Shown in pieces: positions 17,973-28,799 of a stretch of DNA of 54,769 bases (the stretch's first letter is position 1; each line of letters begins with the position of its first letter). The notes beneath the pieces are model-generated. The model had not been told where the DNA came from. It did no database searches and saw only the letters and a program-made list of their open reading frames with translations. The position numbers and the translations under genes were made by a program. The stretch lies in NCBI GenBank assembly GCA_017556585.1, contig JAFYMP010000022.1, positions 1-54,769 on the forward strand, in the 5' to 3' direction. This DNA comes from Bacteroidaceae bacterium (lineage in GTDB: Bacteria > Bacteroidota > Bacteroidia > Bacteroidales > Bacteroidaceae).

Positions 17973-19340
17973 ATGAATATTTCATTTGAAAATGTAAGCG
18001 AGGTACAGGGCCTGCTCACAATTCAGCTGGAGAAAGCTGACTATTCAGAGAACGTAGAAAAAGCTTTAAAAAACTACAGTAAGAAGGCAAATATGCCGGG
18101 TTTCCGTCCGGGTATGGTGCCTATGAATCTTATCCGTAAAATGTACGGAAAGAGCGTAAAAGCAGAAGAAGTTAACAAACTGCTTCAGGAAAAGTTGTTT
18201 GGCTATATCAAAGAAAACAAGATTGATATGCTGGGCGAACCTCTGACAAACGAAGAAAAAGGTGGCTCTTTGAATATTGATGATGATAATTTGACATTCT
18301 ATTTTGATATTGCTCTTTCACCAAAATTTGAAGTAGCTGTATCAAAAGACGATACAATCCCTTATTACGATATCAAGATTACCGACGAAATGGTTGACAA
18401 ACAGGTAAAAGCTTATGCTCAGCAGGTTGGTAAATATGAACAGTTTGACGAATATCAGGACAACGATCTTTTGAAAGGTCAGTTGCAGGAACTTGATGCA
18501 GAGGGTAATGTAAAAGAGGGTGGTATTGTGGTAGAAGATGCTACTTTGATGCCTCTATATCTAAAGAACGAAGATCAGAAGGCTCTGTTCAATGGTGCAA
18601 AGAAGGGTGATGCAGTAGTATTCAATCCTAAAAAAGCACATAACGACAATGCTGTGGAGGTAGCTGCACTTCTTAAGATGAATAAAGAAGATGTTGAAAA
18701 TCTGGATTCAGATTTCTCATATACCATTCAGGAAATAACCCGTTTTGTAGAGGGTGAACTGACACAGGAAGTTTTTGATCAGGTATTTGGTAAAGATACA
18801 GTTAAGAATCTTGACGAATTCCGTTCAAAGGTTGCAGAATCATTGGAAAAGAGCTATCTGCCTGATAGCGACTATAAGTTTATGCTTGACCTCCGTTCAT
18901 ATTTGATGGAAAAGGTTGGTAAACTGAGCTATGCTGATGAACTGTTGAAACGTATCATGTTAGCAAATGCAAAAGAGGGTAGCGAAGCAAGTGTAGAAGA
19001 GAACTTTGAAAAGAGTTTGACAGAACTTACCTGGCATCTTATTCAGGAAAAACTTGTAGAGCAGAACTCTATCAAGGTAGAAGATGAGGATGTATTGAAT
19101 CAGGCTCGCGAAGCTACAAAGGCTCAGTTTGCTCAGTACGGAATGATGAATATTCCTGATGAATTGCTTGATAACTATGCTAAAGAGATGTTGAAGAAGC
19201 GCGAAACTGTTGATGGTCTGGTGAACCGTGCTATTGAAACAAAACTTGCAGCTGCTATCAAGGGACAGGTTAAGTTAAAGAAAAAGAAGGTTACAGTAGA
19301 AGAGTTCAATAAGTTGTTTGAACCTGCTACAGAAGCATAA
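17973..19340 (+). CDS. tig: trigger factor
   Basis: Ribosome-associated chaperone that binds nascent chains at the exit tunnel. Seen: N-terminal ribosome-binding domain with the GFRPGMVP variant of the GFRxGxxP signature (about residues 43-50), and a helical C-terminal chaperone domain from about residue 270. The region between (about 145-260), where FKBP-type isomerase is usual, is strongly diverged and the usual MIPGFE-type block is missing. Isomerase activity is therefore doubtful. Length 455. It leads the tig-clpP-clpX operon (22 and 3 base gaps), a common grouping of folding and degradation factors. Confidence 0.92.
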   Translation: MNISFENVSEVQGLLTIQLEKADYSENVEKALKNYSKKANMPGFRPGMVPMNLIRKMYGKSVKAEEVNKLLQEKLFGYIKENKIDMLGEPLTNEEKGGSLNIDDDNLTFYFDIALSPKFEVAVSKDDTIPYYDIKITDEMVDKQVKAYAQQVGKYEQFDEYQDNDLLKGQLQELDAEGNVKEGGIVVEDATLMPLYLKNEDQKALFNGAKKGDAVVFNPKKAHNDNAVEVAALLKMNKEDVENLDSDFSYTIQEITRFVEGELTQEVFDQVFGKDTVKNLDEFRSKVAESLEKSYLPDSDYKFMLDLRSYLMEKVGKLSYADELLKRIMLANAKEGSEASVEENFEKSLTELTWHLIQEKLVEQNSIKVEDEDVLNQAREATKAQFAQYGMMNIPDELLDNYAKEMLKKRETVDGLVNRAIETKLAAAIKGQVKLKKKKVTVEEFNKLFEPATEA

Positions 19341-19361
19341 AATAAGTAAAAAGTATTTGAT

Positions 19362-20033
19362 ATGAAAGACGAATTTCGCAAGTATGCAGTAAAGCATGTT
19401 GGCTTGAACAGCCAGATGTTGGACGATGTAATTAAATCTCAGTCTCAGCAGTATATGAATCCATATATTCTGGAGGAACGTTCACTGAACGTAACTCAGA
19501 TGGATGTGTTCTCACGTCTTATGATGGATAGAATTATCTTTTTGGGTACAGAGATTAATGATTATACCGCCAACACTATTCAGGCGCAGTTGCTTTATTT
19601 GGATTCTGTGGATTCATCAAAAGATATATCAATATACATAAATTCACCTGGCGGTTCGGTAACATCGGGTTTGGGTATTTATGATACTATGCAGTTTATC
19701 CAAAGCAATGTTACCACCATATGTACAGGTATTGCAGCAAGTATGGCTGCTGTACTGTTGGTGGCAGGCCATGAAGGTAAGCGTTTTGCTTTGCCTCATA
19801 GCCGAGTAATGATACATCAGCCTCTTGGTGGTGTACAGGGACAGGCCAGCGATATTGAAATAACAGCAAGAGAGATTCAGAAGTACAAGAAAGAGCTATA
19901 TACTATTATCTCTGATCATTCTCATACTCCTTTTGACAAAGTGTGGGCCGATAGCGACAGAGACTATTGGATGACAGCTGAGGAAGCAAAAGAGTATGGG
20001 ATGATTGATGCTGTATTGTCCAAACGAGTTTAA
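19362..20033 (+). CDS. clpP: ATP-dependent Clp protease proteolytic subunit
   Basis: Serine peptidase that forms the double-heptamer barrel fed by ClpX. Seen: nucleophile Ser127 in [11 protein letters not shown], catalytic His152 in MIHQP, and the Asp region DSDRDYWMT near residue 197-201. Also NSPGGSV for the oxyanion loop. Length 223 is normal. It lies three bases before clpX, so the two partners are translated together. Confidence 0.97.
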   Translation: MKDEFRKYAVKHVGLNSQMLDDVIKSQSQQYMNPYILEERSLNVTQMDVFSRLMMDRIIFLGTEINDYTANTIQAQLLYLDSVDSSKDISIYINSPGGSVTSGLGIYDTMQFIQSNVTTICTGIAASMAAVLLVAGHEGKRFALPHSRVMIHQPLGGVQGQASDIEITAREIQKYKKELYTIISDHSHTPFDKVWADSDRDYWMTAEEAKEYGMIDAVLSKRV

Positions 20034-20036
20034 CAG

Positions 20037-21266
20037 ATGGCAAAAAGGGAACAACATAAACAGTGTAGCTTTTGTGGCCGCTTAGAAGAAGAAGTAGGTT
20101 TACTGTTAGGCGGATTATACGGTTTTATATGTAATGATTGTGCACAGAGTGCATACGAGATAATTCGTGAACAAAGTTCTTCTAAGAAACCTGCAAATTT
20201 TAATATGCAGGATATACCTAAACCTAAAGAGATAAAGGCTTTTCTGGACGATTATGTTATAGGTCAGGATACTGCAAAAAGGTATCTTTCTGTAGCTGTC
20301 TATAACCACTACAAACGTGTGGCAAATAATACCACCAGCGATGTAGATATAGAGAAAAGCAACATTATTCTGGTTGGTAGAACAGGTACCGGAAAAACTC
20401 TGTTAGCAAAAACTATTGCTCGTTTGCTTAAGGTTCCTTTTACTATAGTTGATGCAACAGTACTGACCGAAGCAGGCTATGTGGGCGAAGATATAGAAAG
20501 TATTCTAACCCGTTTGCTTCAGGTTGCTGATTATGATGTAGAGGCTGCTCAGCGTGGTATAGTCTTTATTGATGAAATAGATAAAATAGCACGTAAGGGC
20601 GATAATCCGTCAATAACTCGCGATGTAAGTGGTGAAGGTGTTCAGCAGGGACTTCTGAAATTGTTGGAGGGTTCTGTTGTAAATGTTCCGCCACAGGGTG
20701 GTCGTAAACATCCTGAACAGAAATTCATTCAGGTAGATACCAAGAATATCCTGTTTATATGTGGTGGTGCTTTTGACGGCATTGAACGCAAGATAGCAAG
20801 CAGAATGAATACTCAGGTGGTGGGTTTTGATAATCAGCAGAAACGTCAGAAAGTTGATTTGAATAATTTGTTGCAGTATATATCGCCGCAAGATTTGAAA
20901 TCGTTCGGACTTATACCTGAAATAATTGGTCGTCTGCCTATTGTCTCTTATCTGGAACCGTTGGATAAAGAGGCATTGCGCAAGATTCTGACAGAACCTA
21001 AAAATTCTATTGTAAACCAATATGTAAAACTGTTTGAATTGGATGGTGTTAAATTGTCGTTCAAACCGGAAGTATTGGATTTTATAGTGGATAAAGCAGT
21101 GGAATTCAAATTAGGCGCACGCGGATTGAGATCTATTGTTGAAACTATAATGATGGAGGCAATGTTTGAAACTCCATCTACAAGGAAAAAGAGTTTGGAG
21201 GTCTCTTTGGAATATGCGGAAAAGCAGTTTTCAAAGAATCAGGGAACCTTTTTAGAGGGCGTATAG
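20037..21266 (+). CDS. clpX: ATP-dependent Clp protease ATP-binding subunit ClpX
   Basis: AAA+ unfoldase that recognises tagged proteins and threads them into ClpP. Seen: N-terminal zinc finger (C10, C13, C32, C35), Walker A GRTGTGKT (114-121), Walker B IVFIDEID (175-182), the pore loop in TEAGYVGED, and sensor-2 GARGLR near the C-terminus. Length 409. Last gene of the tig operon. Confidence 0.97.
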   Translation: MAKREQHKQCSFCGRLEEEVGLLLGGLYGFICNDCAQSAYEIIREQSSSKKPANFNMQDIPKPKEIKAFLDDYVIGQDTAKRYLSVAVYNHYKRVANNTTSDVDIEKSNIILVGRTGTGKTLLAKTIARLLKVPFTIVDATVLTEAGYVGEDIESILTRLLQVADYDVEAAQRGIVFIDEIDKIARKGDNPSITRDVSGEGVQQGLLKLLEGSVVNVPPQGGRKHPEQKFIQVDTKNILFICGGAFDGIERKIASRMNTQVVGFDNQQKRQKVDLNNLLQYISPQDLKSFGLIPEIIGRLPIVSYLEPLDKEALRKILTEPKNSIVNQYVKLFELDGVKLSFKPEVLDFIVDKAVEFKLGARGLRSIVETIMMEAMFETPSTRKKSLEVSLEYAEKQFSKNQGTFLEGV

Positions 21267-21327
21267 GCAAATAATAGCCCTATTTTATAGTTAGCTTGAT
21301 TTATTAGCGTATTTTTTTGAAAAAAAG

Positions 21328-21360
21328 TTTGCAAGTTTGATTTACTTGTACTTAACTTTG
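21328..21360 (+). promoter_or_regulatory. promoter of recQ
   Basis: TTTG at 21328-21331, a 21-base spacer and TAACTTTG at 21353-21360, matching the -33/-7 consensus. A perfect inverted repeat follows immediately in the 5' leader. Confidence 0.7.
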
Positions 21361-21362
21361 TT

Positions 21363-21385
21363 ATTCAATCGTAACCAGATTGAAT
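21363..21385 (+). promoter_or_regulatory. perfect inverted repeat in the recQ 5' leader
   Basis: ATTCAATC (21363-21370) and GATTGAAT (21378-21385) are exact reverse complements separated by 7 bases. It starts within a few bases of the predicted transcript start and could be an operator or a 5' mRNA hairpin. There is no T-run behind it, so it is not a terminator. Confidence 0.5.
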
Positions 21386-21414
21386 AGCTAATTGTATAGG
21401 TAATATTGAGATAT

Positions 21415-23598
21415 ATGCAAGGAAAAGAGATTAATTTGGCAGAAGTGCTGAAAGTCCATTTTGGATTTGATACATTCAAAGGTGAACAGGAAGCAATTAT
21501 ACACAACCTTTTGGCCGGTAACGATACATTCGTTCTTATGCCTACAGGCGGTGGTAAGTCGTTATGCTATCAGTTACCCGCTTTGATAATGGAGGGAACG
21601 GCAATTGTAATCTCGCCCTTGATAGCCCTGATGAAGAATCAGGTAGATGCTATGCGTAATATGGGCGAAGAAGATGGTATTGCCCACTTTATAAATTCTT
21701 CTCTCAATAAGGCAGCAATAGATCAGGTTAAGGCCGATGTGTTAAGTGGTAAAACCAAATTGCTGTATGTAGCACCCGAATCACTGACTAAGGAAGATAA
21801 CATAGAGTTCCTAAAGCAGATAAAAATATCATTCTATGCGGTAGATGAAGCGCATTGTATATCGGAATGGGGACACGATTTCCGTCCTGAATATAGAAAA
21901 ATCAGAGATATGGTAAAACACATTGGTGTTGCTCCTATCATAGCACTGACTGCTACAGCTACCAACAAGGTACGTGATGATATAAAGAAGAATTTGGGTA
22001 TAGTATCGGCAAAGGAGTTTACTCATTCGTTTAACAGAGCCAATCTCTACTATGAAATACGTCCTAAGACAAAGAATGTAGATAAAGATATAATACGCTT
22101 TATTAAGGCTAATGCAGGTAAATCCGGTATAATCTATTGTCTTTCAAGAAAGATGGTAGAAGATCTGGCAAGTATATTGCAGGCTAATGATATTCCTGCT
22201 TTGGCATATCATGCAGGAATGGAAGCTGCTACACGTTCAGCTGCACAAGATGCCTTTATAATGGAAAAGGTAGATGTTATTGTAGCAACCATCGCCTTTG
22301 GAATGGGTATTGATAAACCCGATGTGCGTTATGTGATTCACTATGATATTCCAAAGAGTCTGGAGGGTTACTATCAGGAGACAGGACGTGCAGGACGTGA
22401 TGGTGGCGAAGGTCAGTGTATTGCGTTCTATCATACCAAAGATGTTCAGAAACTGGAAAAGTTCCTGGAAGGAAAACCTTTGGCAGAACAGGATATCGGC
22501 CGTCAACTTCTACAGGAAACAACAGCATATTGCGAATCGTCTGTATGTAGAAGAAAAATGTTGCTTCACTATTTTGGTGAAACATACGAAGTGAATAATT
22601 GTGGAAATTGTGATAATTGTTTGAATCCTAAGAAGAAGGTGGAAGCAAAAGAACTTTTAGAAACGGTATTGGAAACAATTCAAGCCGTTAAGGAGAATTT
22701 TAAATCGGACTATATCGTGGATGTGTTGATGGGTAAAGAGACATCAATAATTCAGGATCATCGTCATGACGATTTGGAAGTTTTTGGTTCAGGACAGGAT
22801 GAATCGGATAAAACTTGGAATGCGGTTATACGTCAGGCTCTTATTGCCGGATATATAGTAAAGGATGTGGAAAATTATGGTCTTCTGAAGATAACAAAGG
22901 CCGGTAAGGATTTTATGGCACATCCAAAATCTTTCCAGATAGTGGAAGATAACGATTTTGAAGAAGAAGAGGCAGAAGGACCAATGCGTGGAGGCGGTTC
23001 GTTTGCAGTAGATCCGGAACTATATTCAATGTTGAAAGATTTACGAAAGAAACTGTCTAAACAGTTGGAACTGCCACCATACGTAATATTCCAGGATCCA
23101 TCATTGGAGGCTATGGCAACTACATATCCTATTACAATGGATGAATTGAAAAATATTACAGGTGTAGGCGAAGGTAAGGCCAAACGTTATGGTGAAGAGT
23201 TTATCAATCTTATTAAGCGTCACGTAGAGGAGAATGAAATTGAGCGTCCTGAAGATATGCGTGTACGTACTGTCGCAAACAAATCGAAACTGAAGGTAAG
23301 TATTATTCAGAGCATAGACAGAAAGGTGGCTCTTGATGACATAGCGGTAAGCAATGGTATTGATTTTGACGAATTGTTATCAGAGATAGATACTATAGTA
23401 TATTCAGGTACAAAACTGAACATTGACTACTTTATAGAGAGTGTAATGGATGAAGATCGTGCCGAAGATATATACGAATACTTTAAAGAGTCTGAAACAG
23501 ATTCTATGGACGATGCTATAGATGAATTGGGCGATGAATACACTGAAGAAGAGATTCGTTTGGTGCGTATCAAGTTCATTTCCGAGATGGCTAACTAA
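21415..23598 (+). CDS. recQ: ATP-dependent DNA helicase RecQ
   Basis: 3'-5' DNA helicase of the RecF pathway and fork repair. Seen: Walker A TGGGKS (about residues 44-49), DEAH box at 144-147 in VDEAHCISEWGHDFRP, helicase C domain with HAGMEA and QETGRAGRDG, a zinc-binding region with CESSVCRRK and NCGNCDNC, winged-helix domain, and an HRDC domain near residues 540-615. A further C-terminal helical extension reaches residue 727. The frame opens nine bases upstream with TTG; ATG 21415 is chosen. It has its own promoter. Confidence 0.96.
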   Translation: MQGKEINLAEVLKVHFGFDTFKGEQEAIIHNLLAGNDTFVLMPTGGGKSLCYQLPALIMEGTAIVISPLIALMKNQVDAMRNMGEEDGIAHFINSSLNKAAIDQVKADVLSGKTKLLYVAPESLTKEDNIEFLKQIKISFYAVDEAHCISEWGHDFRPEYRKIRDMVKHIGVAPIIALTATATNKVRDDIKKNLGIVSAKEFTHSFNRANLYYEIRPKTKNVDKDIIRFIKANAGKSGIIYCLSRKMVEDLASILQANDIPALAYHAGMEAATRSAAQDAFIMEKVDVIVATIAFGMGIDKPDVRYVIHYDIPKSLEGYYQETGRAGRDGGEGQCIAFYHTKDVQKLEKFLEGKPLAEQDIGRQLLQETTAYCESSVCRRKMLLHYFGETYEVNNCGNCDNCLNPKKKVEAKELLETVLETIQAVKENFKSDYIVDVLMGKETSIIQDHRHDDLEVFGSGQDESDKTWNAVIRQALIAGYIVKDVENYGLLKITKAGKDFMAHPKSFQIVEDNDFEEEEAEGPMRGGGSFAVDPELYSMLKDLRKKLSKQLELPPYVIFQDPSLEAMATTYPITMDELKNITGVGEGKAKRYGEEFINLIKRHVEENEIERPEDMRVRTVANKSKLKVSIIQSIDRKVALDDIAVSNGIDFDELLSEIDTIVYSGTKLNIDYFIESVMDEDRAEDIYEYFKESETDSMDDAIDELGDEYTEEEIRLVRIKFISEMAN

Positions 23599-23606
23599 TT
23601 TATTGA

Positions 23607-25109
<1,503 letters not shown>

Positions 25110-25118
25110 AAAACGGAT

Positions 25119-26537
25119 ATGAAACAAATTGTAGTACTTTTTTATCTGCTTCTTGTCACTCCATTTATTGTTGCTCAGACTGCCAATGCAGATCCTGTCA
25201 TAATGAATATAGATGGAAAGGAGGTGCTTAAATCGGAATTTGATTATTTTTTGAATAAGAATAATACATCGGAAACTCCTCTTACAAAAAAGGAGATAAA
25301 AGAGTATGCAGATTTGTTTTTGAACTTTAAGTTGAAAGTAGCTGCCGCAGAGCGTGCCGGAATGGATACTCTTGCAACATTTTTAGAAGAGTATAAACAG
25401 TATCGCGATTTGCAGGCAGAAGAGTTTATGCTGGATTCTGCATATCTGGAGACATTGGCTAAACAGACATTCGAGGCTTCTGCTAAAGAGGTAGGACCCG
25501 ACGGAATTGTAAACTTGAATATATTGACAATTGTTCCCCAAGGTGATACTCAAGAAGATTTGGGTATAGCATACCATAAGATAGATTCTATTTACAAATT
25601 GCTAACATCGGGTGCAAACTTTAACGAAACTGCTGCCAGAAATTCTCAGGATGGTGCTGCCAGAAATGGTGGTATAGTAGGTTGGGTGTCAAAGAGCCAA
25701 GTTCCTGATTATATTGCAGAGCGAGCATTCTCAATGCCTGAATATGCAATCTCTGAACCATTCCTGTGCGAAATGGGTTATATGATTATCCAGATTACAG
25801 AAAAACAGGATTTTGGATCATTTGAAGATCATCGTGAATCTATATATGAATGGATGGAACGCGAAGGCTATAATATTATGGCTAAACGCAGTAAGGCCAA
25901 GAAAATAGCCGAAGAACAGGGATGGACAAATCTTACTGATGACGAAGCTGTTCTTCGTGTGGATAGTATGCTTGAAGTATTAAATCCGCAGTTTGGTTTA
26001 ATTTCTAAAGAGTATTACGATGGTTTGCTGATGTTTGAAATAAGTAATGCAGAGGTTTGGCAACGTTCTACTGCCGATTCTGTTGGCTTGCAGCAGTATT
26101 TTGAAAAACATAAGAAGGACTTTAAGTTTGAAACTCCTCGTTTCAAGGGTATGCTCTTTTTCTGTAAATCTGAACAGGTGTTCAGAGATATTGAAAAGGC
26201 TTTGGAAGGTGTAGATGAAGACGAATGGACTAAGGTGCTTGTGGATTTTAATAAAGAGGAACAGAACGTTCGTATCTTACGCGGTCCTATAGAAAAAGGT
26301 AGGAATAAATATGTGGATTATGTGGTTTTTGGCGAAGGTGAATATGAGCCTCGCGAAGACTATCCGTATGTGAATATAATAGGTAAGGGCATTACATACG
26401 CAGACGAACTTTCCGATGCTTATGGAGATGTGGTAAACTCATATCAGGACTATTTGGAACAGATGTGGGTAAAGAAGTTGCGTAAGGAGATACCATTTAA
26501 GGTGAATAAAAAGGTTCTTAAATCGTTTACTCTTTAA
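25119..26537 (+). CDS. periplasmic peptidyl-prolyl isomerase, PPIC/parvulin type
   Basis: Periplasmic folding factor related to SurA/PpiD. Seen: signal peptide (residues 1-20, ending VAQ), N-terminal chaperone-like helical region (about 30-120), one parvulin domain (about 132-230) with the blocks ARNSQDGAARNGG and GWVSKSQVPDYIAERAF, then a second less clear domain rich in charged residues to residue 472. First of three consecutive SurA-like genes followed by an OstA-like gene, which points to outer-membrane protein or LPS-transport assembly. Substrates are unknown. Confidence 0.85.
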   Translation: MKQIVVLFYLLLVTPFIVAQTANADPVIMNIDGKEVLKSEFDYFLNKNNTSETPLTKKEIKEYADLFLNFKLKVAAAERAGMDTLATFLEEYKQYRDLQAEEFMLDSAYLETLAKQTFEASAKEVGPDGIVNLNILTIVPQGDTQEDLGIAYHKIDSIYKLLTSGANFNETAARNSQDGAARNGGIVGWVSKSQVPDYIAERAFSMPEYAISEPFLCEMGYMIIQITEKQDFGSFEDHRESIYEWMEREGYNIMAKRSKAKKIAEEQGWTNLTDDEAVLRVDSMLEVLNPQFGLISKEYYDGLLMFEISNAEVWQRSTADSVGLQQYFEKHKKDFKFETPRFKGMLFFCKSEQVFRDIEKALEGVDEDEWTKVLVDFNKEEQNVRILRGPIEKGRNKYVDYVVFGEGEYEPREDYPYVNIIGKGITYADELSDAYGDVVNSYQDYLEQMWVKKLRKEIPFKVNKKVLKSFTL

Positions 26538-26542
26538 ATTTT

Positions 26543-27418
26543 ATGAAGACCGGATACATATACTCTCTCCTTGTATGGTTGCTGTCAGTATCTCTTATGC
26601 TTTCATCTTGTCATAAGAGAGAGGAGGTTAAGTATGTGTCGGGTAAAACGCCGTTGGTAGAGCTTGATGGCAATGTGCTTTATCAGGAGGACCTTTTGCA
26701 AGTGTTGCCGGTAGATATCTCGGAAGCAGATAGTGCGCAATTTGCAAATCGTTATATAGAAAACTGGCTTTCGGAATTATTGCTGTATCAGAATGCAGAA
26801 CGAAATGTGCGTGATGATAAGCAGATAGAGGAATTGGTGGAGAATTACAGACGTTCACTGATAGTACATGAATATCAGCAACTTTTAATAGAGCAGAAGA
26901 TTGAACAGGATATTACAATGCAGGAAATAGAGACGTTCTACAACGATAATAAAAACCTGTTTGTTTTAGAAGAACCTATATTGAAGGGATTGTTTATTAA
27001 ACTGCCTTTGTCTGCTCCAAACCAGAATAGCATAATGAAATTGTATCGTCTCAGAGATGATGAATCTTACGATGAAATAGAAAAATATTGCATAAGAAAT
27101 GCTCCATACTATGAGTTCTTTTATGATTATTGGCATTCAGTTTCCGATATAGAGATATTGTTGCCATCTATGGAGGTTTCTTTACAGGATTATCTGAACA
27201 AAAATGATTTTTTAGAAATAAAAGATGATGAATTTTTATACTTGTTGAATGTAAGTGAATATCTTCCTAAAGGAAGTGTTGCACCAATAGAACAGGTGGA
27301 AAATAGAATAAAAAGACTTTTAATTAACAATAAAGCAGTATCTTACATCCAAAAGATTAAGAAAGATCTGTATAACTCAGCTATAGAAAACAATAGAGTA
27401 ATATTCCATAATAAGTGA
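26543..27418 (+). CDS. SurA-like lipoprotein without isomerase domain
   Basis: Predicted lipoprotein. Seen: signal peptide with lipobox LSSC (Cys23), a short Gly/Lys linker, then LVELDGNVLYQEDL, which resembles the opening of SurA/PpiD N-terminal domains, followed by charged helices (IENWLSELLLYQNAE, EIETFYNDNKNLFV). The PPIC isomerase block (GG...F followed by A-F) cannot be found. Length 291. It overlaps the next gene as TGATG, so translation is coupled. The likely role is a non-catalytic periplasmic chaperone anchored to a membrane; this is inference from fold-like pattern and position. Confidence 0.72.
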   Translation: MKTGYIYSLLVWLLSVSLMLSSCHKREEVKYVSGKTPLVELDGNVLYQEDLLQVLPVDISEADSAQFANRYIENWLSELLLYQNAERNVRDDKQIEELVENYRRSLIVHEYQQLLIEQKIEQDITMQEIETFYNDNKNLFVLEEPILKGLFIKLPLSAPNQNSIMKLYRLRDDESYDEIEKYCIRNAPYYEFFYDYWHSVSDIEILLPSMEVSLQDYLNKNDFLEIKDDEFLYLLNVSEYLPKGSVAPIEQVENRIKRLLINNKAVSYIQKIKKDLYNSAIENNRVIFHNK

Positions 27419-28788
27419 TGAAACAGAGATTATATATATTTGCAGTTATAGCCATTTCGTTGTTCTGTTTTGCCGAAATTAAGGCTCAGAATAATATAAT
27501 AGATGAAGTGGTGTGGGTAGTTGGCGATGAAGCTATCTATAAATCGGAAGTTGAAGAGGCACGTAAAGATGCACAATTACGCGGTATCAGATGGGAGGGC
27601 GATCCATATAGTCTTATCCCTGAAGAACTTGCTATAAGAAAGTTGTATCTTAATCAGGCTAAGTTGGATAGTATTTTTGTTACTCCTGACGAAGTTAATC
27701 AGCAATTGGAGATGCGTCTTCAGAATATGGCAGATCAGATGGGAGGTACAGAGAAAATGCTGGAATATTATGGTCTTTCCATGATTCAGCTCAGGGAGAA
27801 ATACTATGAAACTATTGAGAGCGAAATAATTGTAAGCAGAGTGCAATCCAATATTATAAATAAGGTTAAGGTTACACCTGCTGAGGTAAGAAGATATATC
27901 GCTAATCTGCCTGAAGATGAAATTCCATACGTACCTACTCAGGTTGAGGTTCAGATTCTGACTATCGATCCAAAAATACCGCAAGAAGAGATAGATGCTG
28001 TAAAAGAACGATTAAGAGAATTTACAGAAAGAATACAGTCTGGAGAGACCAGATTCTCTACACTTGCAATGCTCTATTCAGAAGATCCGGGTTCTGCAAG
28101 ACAGGGAGGTGAATGCGGTTTTAAAGGTCGTGGCGAATTTGTGCCGGAATTTTCTGCGGTTGCGTTTAATTTGACAGACCCGAATAAGGTGTCAAAAATT
28201 GTAGAAACAGAATACGGCTATCATATCATTCAGCTTAAGGAACGTTTGGGCGATATGGTCAATGTACGTCATATCCTGCTTAAGCCAAAAGTTCCACAAG
28301 AGAGTATAGATGCTGCTATGGCCAGACTCGATTCTGTAGCAAATGATATTCGCGAAGGTGACTTTACTTTTGAAGATGCAGTGTTGTATATGTCATCCGA
28401 TAAGGATACCAGAAACAATAAAGGATTGATGATGTATCATCCTGAAATGGAAAATACATCAATATCCAAATTTGAAATGCAACAGCTTCCTCAGGATGTG
28501 GCAAAGGTTGTAAGTACAATGCATGTGTCTGAAATATCAGATCCATTTGTTATGCAGATGAATAATGGAAAGGTGACTTGTGCCATAGTAAAGCTTAAAA
28601 CCCGTATAAATGGTCATAAGGCAACAATGGTTGACGATTATCAGATATTGCAACAGATAGTGCTCATAGACAAACAGGAGAAGGCAATAGCCGAATGGGT
28701 GAAAGAGCAGCAAAAGACAACATACGTAAAGATATCTGATGGTTGGAACAAGGGCGGTTTCAAATATCCGGGTTGGGGTGAACGTTAA
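27418..28788 (+). CDS. surA: SurA-type peptidyl-prolyl isomerase with two PPIC domains
   Basis: Periplasmic chaperone for outer-membrane proteins. Seen: signal peptide (residues 1-24), SurA N-terminal domain starting IIDEVVWVVGDEAIYKSEVE, first parvulin domain (about 176-277) with the conserved YSEDPGSARQGGECGF and GYHIIQLKER, and a second, more diverged PPIC domain (about 281-395) beginning VRHILLKP. This order matches E. coli SurA. A GTG three bases upstream is in frame; ATG 27418 fits better and overlaps the previous stop as TGATG. Length 456. Confidence 0.9.
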   Translation: MKQRLYIFAVIAISLFCFAEIKAQNNIIDEVVWVVGDEAIYKSEVEEARKDAQLRGIRWEGDPYSLIPEELAIRKLYLNQAKLDSIFVTPDEVNQQLEMRLQNMADQMGGTEKMLEYYGLSMIQLREKYYETIESEIIVSRVQSNIINKVKVTPAEVRRYIANLPEDEIPYVPTQVEVQILTIDPKIPQEEIDAVKERLREFTERIQSGETRFSTLAMLYSEDPGSARQGGECGFKGRGEFVPEFSAVAFNLTDPNKVSKIVETEYGYHIIQLKERLGDMVNVRHILLKPKVPQESIDAAMARLDSVANDIREGDFTFEDAVLYMSSDKDTRNNKGLMMYHPEMENTSISKFEMQQLPQDVAKVVSTMHVSEISDPFVMQMNNGKVTCAIVKLKTRINGHKATMVDDYQILQQIVLIDKQEKAIAEWVKEQQKTTYVKISDGWNKGGFKYPGWGER

Positions 28789-28799
28789 CTAAATGATAG

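Noticed and set aside
20610-21020. 136-codon minus-strand frame inside clpX
   Set aside because: Shadow of clpX; no recognisable protein features.
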